Shown piece by piece: positions 59,601 to 64,000 of a stretch of 64,000 nt of DNA. A program made the translations under genes and the position numbers. Every line of letters begins with the position of its first letter. Positions within the stretch are counted from its first letter, which is position 1. The DNA comes from Strigops habroptila. Taxonomy: Eukaryota; Chordata; Aves; Psittaciformes; Psittacidae. The DNA lies in assembly GCF_004027225.2 (NCBI RefSeq), contig NC_044277.2:89044283-89108282 (forward strand), in the 5' to 3' direction. The notes beneath the pieces were generated by a model. That model saw only the letters and a program-made list of their open reading frames with translations. It searched no databases and was not told the DNA's origin.

Positions 59601-59943
59601 GGGTAAGTGGGGAAAGGCGGCAGGACCGCCTGCGCGGGGGGTGCACATCGCTCGCTCCCGCCGCCCTGTTCCCCCATCTGACCGTCCCCCCACGGCCCGT
59701 CCCTCCCGCCGCCTGGTCCGCGGAGTGCATCGCCATGGGGTGGGTGCGGCTGCAGCTCAGAGCATCCGCCCCCCCCCCCAAAAATACCCCAAACCCACGC
59801 CACGGCCCGAATGGGACCCGTAGGAACGGGGGGCAGGGAGCACGAGGAGCAGTCAGTCAGCCGCGGGCGGGGGGCGGGCCGGGGGAGGGTACGGAGGGGA
59901 GCGGGGGTCAGGGTCCCCGGTGGCGGCGGGGGACACTCACCAT
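14535..59943 (-). CDS. ELOVL2: ELOVL2, very-long-chain fatty acid elongase 2, complete
   Basis: Eight coding exons (59941-59943, 32745-32808, 28522-28709, 19569-19646, 18268-18439, 17450-17574, 15307-15441, 14535-14663) splice with GT-AG junctions into 894 bases, or 297 residues. Human ELOVL2 is 296. It is a multipass ER enzyme that condenses malonyl-CoA with C20/C22 polyunsaturated acyl-CoAs, a step towards DHA. Family motifs seen: KVIEFMDT (123-130, KxxExxDT), HVYHH (146-150, catalytic HxxHH), MYSYY (183-187) and TQAQ (206-209). The C-terminus is KKAQ, a KKxx ER-retrieval signal. The ELOVL2-type Cys is present at residue 234 (GFPFGC), where ELOVL5 has Trp. There is no frameshift, premature stop or missing motif. 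It is convergent with SYCP2L. Confidence 0.96.
14664..15306 (-). other. ELOVL2 intron 7
   Basis: Phase-0 GT-AG intron of 643 bases (donor GTAAGC). No repeats or other genes are seen. Confidence 0.8.
15307..15441 (-). CDS. ELOVL2: ELOVL2 exon 7, substrate-specificity region
   Basis: The acceptor is CCTCCCCAG and the donor is GTAAGC. It encodes residues 211-255 ([38 protein letters not shown]), covering the last membrane segments. Cys234 in GFPFGC is the residue aligned, from recall, with Trp of ELOVL5, which has been linked to the ability to elongate C22 substrates. Confidence 0.95.
16347..17162 (+). mobile_element. Avian LTR-like repeat (probably ERV-L class solo LTR, decayed)
   Basis: It begins TGTGGTAGGTTAACCCTGG, which has a TG start. 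It then runs through a purine-rich stretch and a GC-rich section of imperfect repeats with the core CTGCTCCGGTGTG, and ends near GGGTCTGTCTTGGAGATGG. I recognise this layout from interspersed LTRs common in bird genomes. No retroviral coding sequence is attached, which suggests a solo or truncated LTR. The right-hand end is indistinct, with no clear terminal CA or target duplication, so the 3' boundary is approximate. It lies antisense to ELOVL2. Confidence 0.6.
16714..16900 (+). repeat. ~47-bp imperfect tandem repeat inside the LTR
   Basis: Four units begin with CTGCTCC-like cores at 16714, 16760, 16805 and 16854 (spacings 46, 45, 49). Each is followed by a GTGNGT..TCC segment and a pyrimidine/purine stretch ending CAGTTC-like. 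Units differ by many substitutions. Confidence 0.6.
17450..17574 (-). CDS. ELOVL2: ELOVL2 exon 6 (MYSYY, TQAQ)
   Basis: The acceptor is CCTATAG-like (TTATAG) and the donor is GTATGT. Two bases complete Ser169, then residues 170-210: [41 protein letters not shown]. It contains the conserved MYxYY and TQxxQ-region motifs of elongases. Confidence 0.95.
17575..18267 (-). other. ELOVL2 intron 5
   Basis: Phase-1 GT-AG intron of 693 bases (donor GTAAGT). No recognisable repeat or gene is seen. Confidence 0.8.
18268..18439 (-). CDS. ELOVL2: ELOVL2 exon 5 (catalytic HxxHH exon)
   Basis: The acceptor is CTTGACAG and the donor is GTAAGT. It encodes residues 112-168 plus the first base of Ser169: [54 protein letters not shown]. 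It contains both KxxExxDT and the HVYHH histidine box that defines ELO/ELOVL enzymes. Confidence 0.97.
18440..19568 (-). other. ELOVL2 intron 4
   Basis: Phase-0 intron of 1129 bases (donor GTAAGT). No gene or intact repeat is recognised. Confidence 0.8.
19569..19646 (-). CDS. ELOVL2: ELOVL2 exon 4
   Basis: The acceptor is CTGTTCCAG and the donor is GTAAGT. It encodes 26 residues (86-111): [26 protein letters not shown]. This is the lumenal/loop stretch matching human ELOVL2 [11 protein letters not shown] and GEADIR. Confidence 0.95.
20419..20438. repeat. Poly(T) run, 20 bases
   Basis: Uninterrupted T20 on the + strand, followed by AATTATTTTG. Within ELOVL2 intron 3. Confidence 0.85.
23090..23275 (+). 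mobile_element. Decayed CR1 LINE fragment (reverse-transcriptase core)
   Basis: The + strand reads [20 protein letters not shown] and then [19 protein letters not shown]. This aligns by eye with CR1 RT residues [32 protein letters not shown] in the intact copy at 33-36 kb. The catalytic FADD has become FDDD and the PQG turn has become RLG. Neither end is preserved. It is an old internal fragment, with approximate boundaries. Confidence 0.75.
28522..28709 (-). CDS. ELOVL2: ELOVL2 exon 3, first two membrane segments
   Basis: The acceptor is TTCTTTTCAG and the donor is GTAAGT. It encodes residues 24-85 and most of Asp23: [53 protein letters not shown]. Two hydrophobic helices flank the NKFMKDRPP loop, as in other elongases. 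Confidence 0.96.
29306..29390. repeat. Possible ancient amniote CR1-like relic
   Basis: GGTCAAATCCTGCTTGCCTT, then a TTCACACGAGTAATCCCATT stretch. This resembles the CAAATCCTGC..CTCA..AGTA.TCCCATTG pattern of old CR1/L3-like tails found across amniotes. Recognised from memory only, and diverged. Confidence 0.4.
31366..31420. repeat. Possible ancient amniote CR1-like relic
   Basis: TTGGGGTGAAATCTTGGCTC, then CTTTGAAATGAGTGGCATGC, resembles the GGTGAAATCCTGGCCCC..TTGAAGTCAATGG pattern of old amniote repeats. Short and diverged. Confidence 0.35.
32745..32808 (-). CDS. ELOVL2: ELOVL2 exon 2, N-terminus
   Basis: The acceptor is ATTTTTCAG and the donor is GTAAGC. It encodes residues 2-22 plus the first base of Asp23: [20 protein letters not shown] and Arg. 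This matches human [21 protein letters not shown] in layout. The exon starts directly after the Met supplied by exon 1. Confidence 0.95.
33185..36199 (-). mobile_element. CR1 LINE, nearly full ORF2 plus 3' UTR, 5'-truncated
   Basis: On the - strand the element runs from about 36199 to its 3' terminus at 33185. The terminus carries three ATTCTATG-type octamer copies (CGATTCTATGATTCTATGATTCTAT), the hallmark CR1 end. It carries an open ORF2 of about 970 codons. The 5' boundary coincides with an in-frame TAA at 36197-36199. No ORF1 is recognisable beyond, so the copy is 5'-truncated or its upstream part is unrecognised. CpG sites are better preserved than in the related copy at 6.3 kb, which suggests a recent insertion. 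It is in the same orientation as ELOVL2, with its 3' end 376 bases upstream of exon 2. Confidence 0.95.
33278..36184 (-). CDS. CR1 ORF2 protein: APE-type endonuclease plus reverse transcriptase
   Basis: 968 uninterrupted codons. Endonuclease (about residues 45-260): [18 protein letters not shown] with Glu78, [16 protein letters not shown] (183-186 GDFN) and SDHEMVE (251-253 SDH). Reverse transcriptase (about 500-770): [30 protein letters not shown] with Asp622, [15 protein letters not shown] and SKFADDTKL with Asp704/Asp705. It ends in the CR1 C-terminal region ([28 protein letters not shown]). All catalytic acids I would look for are present. The first codon of the frame is GTG; the first ATG is Met55, just inside the endonuclease. 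The native N-terminus is therefore probably missing and autonomous function is doubtful. It nicks DNA and primes reverse transcription in active family members. Confidence 0.93.
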   Translation of the reverse strand: MLGEGSIDASQHSWSVASTCNKCLERCRDVPAAPAIESASFGARLRCLYTNARSMGNKQEELEMCVRLREYDVIGITETWWDGSYDWNVGMEGYRLFRKDRPGRRGGGVAIYVSDRLESMELCLGTGDEVTECLWVRIKGKTATGDITVGICYRPPDQEDSVDEALYRQIGAASRSQALVLMGDFNHPDICWRDGTARHKQSRRFLDCVEDNFLFQAVEEPTRRGAMLDLVLTNREGLVGNVTLQGSLGSSDHEMVEFEILRTVRRACSKLTALDFKKADFGLFRSLLSKVSWDTVLEGRGAQDCWLVFKDHLLRAQECCIPTRRKCSRRARRPPWMDKELLRKLRGKKEAYRRWKRGQAAWEEYRNIAREARDQVRKAKAQLELSLARDVKDNRKGFYRYVANKRQTRDNVGPLQKLSGELATMDLEKAEVLNDFFASVFTSKCSDHTTQVLESKCRDCENEDLRPTVGEDQVRDHLKKLNVHKSMGPDEIHPRVLKELANEVAKPLSIIFEKSWQSGEVPDDWKKGNITPIFKKGKVEDPGNYRPVSLTSVPGKILEQFLLENMLRHMKNNEAVGDSQHGFTKGKSCLTNLVAFYDGATELMDSGRAVDVIYLDLCKAFDTVPHDILVSKLERHQFDRWTTRWIKNWLDGRTQRVVVNGSMSSWKPVTSGVPQGSVLGPVLFNIFVGDMDSGIECALSKFADDTKLCGSVDTLEGRDAIQRDLDTLVRWADANLMKFNQGKCKVLHLGRGNPRHCYRLGREEIQSSPAEKDLGVLVDEKLNMSRQCALAAQKANRILGCIKRSVASRSKEVILPLYSALVRPHLEYCVQFWCPQHKKDMELLERVQRRATRMIRGLEHLPYEDRLRKLGLFSLEKRRLRGDLLAAFQYLKGVYKDTGEGLFLRDCSGRTRGNGFKLKQRKFRLDIRKKFFTVRVVKHWNGLPREVVDAPSLAVFKARLDRALSHMV
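37079..37094. repeat. (TA)n(TG)n microsatellite
   Basis: ATATATATATGTGTGT run after an A-rich stretch, in ELOVL2 intron 1. Confidence 0.75.
37793..38675 (-). mobile_element. CR1 LINE, older 3' fragment
   Basis: The - strand reads [18 protein letters not shown] at its 5' end, followed by [29 protein letters not shown] and [18 protein letters not shown]. It ends in the octamer tail (ATTCTATGATTCTAT near 37793). Frames are broken between 38319 and 38062. The protein differs from the 33-36 kb copy at many positions, so it belongs to a different, older CR1 subfamily. It is truncated exactly within the RT active-site motif. Confidence 0.93.
38676..48153. other. ELOVL2 intron 1 stretch, nothing recognised
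   Basis: Unique-looking AT-rich DNA. Open frames of 60-165 codons occur on both strands without domain, splice or synteny support. No LINE, LTR or RNA gene is recognised. Confidence 0.45.
48154..48175. repeat. (TG)n(TA)n microsatellite
   Basis: TGTGTGTGTGTATATATATATA run in ELOVL2 intron 1. Confidence 0.8.
48176..57002. other. ELOVL2 intron 1 stretch, nothing recognised
   Basis: About 8.8 kb without a supportable gene or clear repeat. A T-run with C interruptions lies at 54377-54395. A frame at 52656-52907 follows a good TTTTTTTTCAG acceptor-like sequence but matches nothing I know. Confidence 0.45.
57003..57073 (+). mobile_element. CR1 LINE, terminal 3' end only
   Basis: AACTAGATGATCTTAAGGTC, then CTTTTCAACC and two ATTCTATG octamers (ATTCTATGATTCTATGATTC). 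This is the extreme 3' end of a CR1 copy of about 70 bases. No ORF2 sequence precedes it. Confidence 0.88.
57551..57615. repeat. Possible ancient amniote CR1-like relic
   Basis: GCAGCCAAATCCTGAGCCAG, then TGTAATTTGACCTAGATTCA, resembles the CAAATCCTGA.CTGGTGTAAATTGGCATAG pattern of old amniote repeat tails. Recognised from memory only. Confidence 0.4.
59941..59943 (-). CDS. ELOVL2: ELOVL2 exon 1 coding part: the start codon only
   Basis: CCGCCGCCATG followed immediately by the donor GTGAGT. The ATG occupies the last three bases of exon 1, and exon 2 continues GAG AAC (Glu-Asn). The context GCCGCCATGG is a strong Kozak sequence in the unspliced form; after splicing the +4 base is still G. This start gives an N-terminus (MENLKAFD) like human MEHLKAFD. 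Confidence 0.85.
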
Positions 59944-59993
59944 GGCGGCGGGGCGGTGGCGGCGGCGGCGGGGCGCTGTCCAGGGTATCGGCC

Positions 59994-60013
59994 GGCTCGG
60001 CTCGGCTCGGCTC
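59994..60013. repeat. (GGCTC)4 tandem pentamer in ELOVL2 5' UTR
   Basis: Four perfect GGCTC units on +, GAGCC on the ELOVL2 strand, about 50-70 bases upstream of the start codon. Confidence 0.85.
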
Positions 60014-60268
60014 TGCCGGCGCTGCCCGCCGCGCCCGCGCTATAAGGCACCGCCTCCTCCGCGGCTCCGCCGCGCCCGCCCCCGCCGGCGGACACAGGGC
60101 GGGAGGGACCGATCCCGGACCCCGGCTCCAGGTGGCATCGCCGCGGCGGCGGCGCCAGGGGCTCCTCAGGGCTCCGCACCGGGAGCCGATGGAGTGCAAA
60201 GAGGATCGGGAGATGGTGGCGAGCAACGGCAGGGAGCTGCGGATGAAATAGCTGAGATGGGGAAGAGA

Positions 60269-60440
60269 TTCATAGAATCACAGCATGGTTTGGGTTGGAA
60301 GGGACCTTAAAGATCACCTAGTTTCAGCCCCCTGCCATGGAGAGGGACACCTTTCACTAGAACAGGTTGCCCAAAGTCCCGTCCAACTTAACCTTGAACA
60401 ATTCTAGGAATGGGGCAGCCACAACTTCTCTGGGCAATGA
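60269..60440 (-). mobile_element. CR1 LINE 3' fragment at the CpG-island edge
   Basis: The + strand shows TTCATAGAATCACAGCATGG, then GGTTGGAAGGGACCTTAAAG and CCCCTGCCATGGAGAGGG, which is the reverse complement of a CR1 3' UTR. Only one octamer-like unit is left and the sequence is diverged. It sits roughly 230-330 bases upstream of the likely ELOVL2 start, in the same orientation as ELOVL2. Confidence 0.88.
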
Positions 60441-62613
60441 GCTGAGCAACACTGCTCCACCACTGCCCTAGGCGTCTATGTGGATATGGCCATCAGCCTT
60501 TGGCAAAACTGTTGTGAAGATTCAATTCAGATGGCAAGCTGGCAAGCTGGTTTGGGAGCAGACAGGGTCATGGGCTGGCTGCTGTGATCCTGACGTGACC
60601 CTGTTGTGTTTTACAAAGTTTTCGGTCTATAGCCCAGCACTTACTCATATTTTCAGTTGAAGTTCTCTGATCTGAAGCCCCGCATCCTCCACACAGTGTG
60701 CCAAAAAGAGATCAATGTTGCCCCACCGCCTAACTGTGGCAACTCCCCAGAGATCTATTAGGGAGGAATAGATAAGCAAATGTTGATTTAGGTTGGCTTG
60801 GGAAAGGGCAGAAATCATGCAGGGCAGGAGGTACTGACCCTATCACAAACCTGCCACTGATACAGAACAGAAAAAGGTTGGGGAGGAGAAGACGCTTGTG
60901 TTCAGTGAAATAAACACAAAATTACACAGCTTCAATCATGCCTGATTTTTGTTCTAAATGCTAATAAAGCCTTATATCTCTTATAAAACACTTATTTAAA
61001 CTATCAAAGCTTATTGAAAATGTCCTGCTTCTTTTCCCATTTTTAATAAAGATATATTTGGCATCTGAAATCAAAATAATCTTTCTTAAAATATTAAAAT
61101 TCTTCATTTTTATCCTATTTTCTAAATGAAATATTGTCAAAAATGACATGTTCACACATGTGCTGCTATTGCTGCCTTCTCGACTCTGTTCAGTTTTATT
61201 GACCAGTTTCAGTGTTTCAAGCAGTGGAAATAAGCTAAGGGGTCCATGTGTGGTGCAGGAGAGGTGACATCTTCACAAACTGAAGTGTACTTGAGGTATA
61301 GATGGGCTGTATTTGTCCAAAATGTAGAGCTGATGTTCTAAACCCTGAGACTTCCTTCCTGGTAGGCTTTGTCCATGTACTACTTTATCCCCCTGCATCT
61401 CTGCTGGCCCAAGCTGCGGAAGGACCCACCAAAGGCTGTGAGAATGGCTGTCTTCCCAGGGCCGCCTGCCCAGCAGTGACACTGCCAGGAGCTTCACGTG
61501 AAAGCGTGTCCTTGTGTAACTTCCAGCCCACTTTTACAGATGCAGACTTGTTTGCTCAAGCTTCCAAATTCCAGCGTGTCAGTCTACACTGGACTGCTGT
61601 AATTCCTGAGGTTGACCTGCCAGCCTTTCCTCCAATTCATCTTTTTGCTAGGTTATTCATTAAATTCTTTCTGTGAAAAGACCATCTCAAAATACCTTCT
61701 GATATCTATTCTGCCCTCAGAGTAGTTAGTTGTTCACTTAGCAGAAAATTGTCCTCTTTGTCCAAGAGATTTCTCTGTAGATGCTGTGGAGCAAGGAGCA
61801 GTTTGAAGGTTGACTGAGAGAGAAACATAACAGTGACTCAGTGCAGTGGAATGCTTCAGCCTCACAATTTTTTATTCCTATTTCTTTATATTCCAAACAG
61901 GCTGAAGTTAGTGTGTCAAGCCAAATTCAGATCTAAGAACAGGGTAATACAAAATATTTTTTTCTTTATTCTTGTTTTTCTTTGTTAAAAATAGGAAGGA
62001 AATGTTCAATTTTGGTAAAGATGTAACACTTCTAATTTCTTGGCTTCCTTGTACCTGACTCATTATATTAATACTAATCAATGTCATTTCCTCCCATAGT
62101 AACAATTTTGTTTTTATCGAAACTGTAATGTCTCCAATGAAGACATACATAGGAAACAAACAGGACGCTTGTGGCATCTAAAAGAAGCTGTAAGAGTATT
62201 ACAGACATTTTTAACACCTATCTAATGACCTGAATTTGGAGATTTAAGGGTTGTGGCAGGATTTGGATTCATCAGTTTTGTATGGAGTGCAATGTCATGC
62301 ATTTAGTTGGAGCCCAGGCACGGGCCGTAGCAGAGCCCTGCCACGCACGTTAGCTTTGTGTGGTTGTCAAACAGCATGTTGTGCTGAGAGGAAAGGTGGA
62401 AAAGTAAGTCAACATGTGTACAAATGGAATTGCTTAGTTCCAGCTGAAATTCCCCAGAAACAAGAACAAGTGGAGGTAATTAAAGCTGCACTTCATTCTG
62501 AAGTGATGCTGTTACACAACTACTTTCATGATGAAATGCCACAGGGATTTAGCTTGAGTCCTGATGGTGTAGGGGTTGTTGTAGGTTGGAGCACATCGCA
62601 AACTCCCTAACTT
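60441..62613. other. Upstream of ELOVL2, nothing recognised
   Basis: About 2.2 kb 5' of ELOVL2. Short frames on both strands (for example 61302-61676 + and 62251-62610 +) lack any recognisable domain. SMIM13, the next gene in human, is not seen. Confidence 0.45.
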
Positions 62614-62745
62614 AGAGAATCACAGAGGTCTGAAGTTGGCAGGGATCATCTGGTCCAACCCCCTGCTCAGGCATGGCCCCCTACAGCCAGCTGCCTAGAG
62701 CTGTGTCCAGTCAGCTTTTGAACATCTCTGCACTGCAGGAAAAGC
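62614..62745 (-). mobile_element. CR1 LINE 3' fragment, old
   Basis: The + strand shows AGAGAATCACAGAGGTCTGA, then GGATCATCTGGTCCAACCCC, the reverse complement of a CR1 3' UTR, followed by diverged sequence (GTCCAGTCAGCTTTTGAACA). The left end lacks full octamers. The right boundary is approximate. Confidence 0.8.
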
Positions 62746-63326
62746 ATCTTTGAGTTGCAATGACTTCAGAGCCGCCAGGTTCCACTGGCCTTGCAGCTCA
62801 GCAGGAAACAGGGTGGACAAGGTACCACTAATCAACCAGCTACCAGCAACTCTTAACTCCTGCTAAGTTTCCATCAGTAGTATTTAGCTTTAGTTTGGGA
62901 AAGAAAAGTGAAATCAGACATGTCTCCCATTGCCAATCACTGCTCTTGGTCATGATCTCCTCCAAAGCCTGGAATTTAAACTCAGGACCTGCCTGTTTCA
63001 CAGAATTGTCCTGTCAGTAGTACCTGTCCAACGCACTGGCAAAATGTCTCTTCTACCCTCAAGCAGCTAGCTCAGATGAAAGAGGTTATCTTTCTTCTGT
63101 TATCCATTCTTTTTCTAATTTTATTGGCACAGGACAATGGCTATGTACCTAAAGATCTTGGCTCTGATAGTGACACCATGGGGAGTTACGAGGTCAGTGT
63201 GTCAGAATTTTTGTTAGCTCTCAGTGAGTGCTTAAGAACTGTCAGTAATAAAACTGCGTGGAATTAAACCTGAGTAACCAGGCTGAAGCAAAAAGACTTG
63301 TAATTTAACCAAACTGGTTTGAAAGT

Positions 63327-63358
<32 letters not shown>

Positions 63359-64000
63359 TTTTGTCTGGTATGCTAAGTTCTATCTACAATGTAACTTTTT
63401 CTATGCTTTTCATTTTTTAAACTATCGCTAGTGTGGTCTGTCTGTACAGCTAAAACTAAAACTTGTATTAAATTACCAGCTGCGAGCATGTAAAATAAAA
63501 CCCAAGCTACAACAAACTTATGCTGAAGGAAGTACTGAACTTAGCAGTTGCACGGCTTTGCAGGTTTTGCAATAAATATTATGTTTTAGCACCCTCTTTT
63601 GGAACAAAGTAATACTGCCGGTATGCACCGTAAAAGGCTTTGCTAAAGTTGGAAAGCAATTGCAAGGTGTGTAAGAAAAGTCCTTGGCTGCAGTTACAGT
63701 TTAGTTACGTATTTTCTTATTCTATAAATTTACATAAATCAATTTTTCTCATCCCTCTTATGCTTATCATCTTTATATAAATAGTCTGTATTGTTTATTT
63801 AAGCCAGCTAAGAACTGGAAAAAGATTGATGGCTCCGAATCAAAAACTGAAGCTGAGCTGTCGCAAAAGACTGTAGTTGGATGCGCAGTTCCTCATTGTC
63901 TGCAAATCTCCTGTGAGGAGCCTGGTGGCATTAACTTGCTGTGAATTGTGAATGGACCTGAATGATATCTCTCATACCTGCCAGTATTTAGCATTAGGGT
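62746..64000. other. Upstream intergenic, one poly(T) run
   Basis: No supportable gene. A 63-codon frame at 63076-63267 (+) has a hydrophobic N-terminus but no family I know and a weak start context. A long poly(T) lies at 63335-63362. Confidence 0.4.
63335..63362. repeat. Poly(T) run, 28 bases
   Basis: Uninterrupted T28 on +, A28 on -. It could be a simple repeat or the tail of a decayed - strand retrocopy. The flank at 63363-63450 matches nothing I recognise. Confidence 0.85.

Larger units (their letters stand above)
32809..59940 (-). other. ELOVL2 intron 1 (27 kb)
   Basis: Phase-0 intron starting GTGAGT at the CpG-island end and finishing ATTTTTCAG. It contains the nearly complete CR1 (33185-36199), an older CR1 tail (37793-38675), a short CR1 end (57003-57073), one possible ancient relic (57551-57615) and TA/TG microsatellites. 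Long stretches (38.7-57.0 kb) hold nothing I can name. Several open frames there (for example 47328-47825 -) have no recognisable domain. First introns of this size often hold enhancers, but I cannot point to one. Confidence 0.75.
59600..60260. promoter_or_regulatory. ELOVL2: CpG island covering the ELOVL2 promoter and exon 1
   Basis: An abrupt GC- and CpG-dense block of about 650 bases in an otherwise AT-rich window, with GGGCGG/CCGCCC boxes and GGCGGCGG runs. It contains the ELOVL2 start codon and donor (59935-59943). A (GGCTC)4 pentamer repeat lies at 59994-60013 in the presumed 5' UTR. A TATAAG at 60041-60046 is oriented for the + strand, not for ELOVL2. In mammals the ELOVL2 CpG island is a well-known age-dependent methylation site; whether this holds in birds is not visible here. 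Confidence 0.85.

Noticed and set aside
59570..60310. Long GC-rich frames in the ELOVL2 CpG island on both strands (218 and 191 codons)
   Set aside because: Arg/Pro/Gly/Ala-rich translations of a CpG island. Stop codons are simply rare in such DNA, and ELOVL2 exon 1 explains the region.
60441..64000. Search for SMIM13, the next gene in the human order
   Set aside because: No frame resembling its membrane helix and acidic tail is present. It presumably lies further right.
1..64000. tRNA, rRNA, CRISPR, bacterial operons or defence systems
   Set aside because: The window is avian nuclear DNA. I saw no cloverleaf-type tRNA gene, no regularly spaced direct repeats and no prokaryotic features.

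Overview
The window is nuclear DNA from a vertebrate, almost certainly a bird. It is AT-rich with sparse multi-exon genes and GT-AG introns. Its repeats are dominated by CR1 LINE copies ending in the ATTCTATG-type octamer repeat that is typical of avian CR1. I cannot name the species. The genes match the conserved amniote order SYCP2L(+) then ELOVL2(-), arranged tail to tail, as in human 6p24.

Layout. Positions 1-5740 hold the last seven exons of a SYCP2L-like gene on the + strand (partial, running in from the left), with its stop codon at 5463-5465 and a poly(A) signal at 5712. Positions 5740-11900 are intergenic and contain a 3' fragment of a CR1 element (6264-6999). From about 11.9 kb to 60.05 kb lies a complete ELOVL2 gene on the - strand. 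Its eight coding exons splice in frame to a 297-residue very-long-chain fatty acid elongase. The start codon is the last three bases of exon 1 (59941-59943), inside a CpG island at 59.6-60.25 kb. Exon 2 is 27 kb away, and the stop is at 14535-14537. Positions 60.25-64 kb lie upstream of ELOVL2 and hold only CR1 pieces and simple repeats.

Inside ELOVL2, intron 6 carries an avian LTR-like repeat with a roughly 47-bp internal tandem repeat. Intron 3 carries a decayed CR1 reverse-transcriptase relic. Intron 1 carries a near-complete CR1 ORF2 copy (33185-36199) with an unbroken reading frame of about 970 codons and every endonuclease and reverse-transcriptase motif I looked for. It also carries an older CR1 3' fragment at 37.8-38.7 kb.

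The two genes have unrelated jobs: SYCP2L is a meiotic/oocyte chromosome protein, and ELOVL2 elongates C20-C22 polyunsaturated fatty acids in the ER. They are neighbours by conserved synteny, not by shared pathway. I found no undescribed molecular system. The most notable items are the open, sense-oriented CR1 next to ELOVL2 exon 2, its inverted partner 27 kb away, and the architecture of the ELOVL2 CpG-island promoter.
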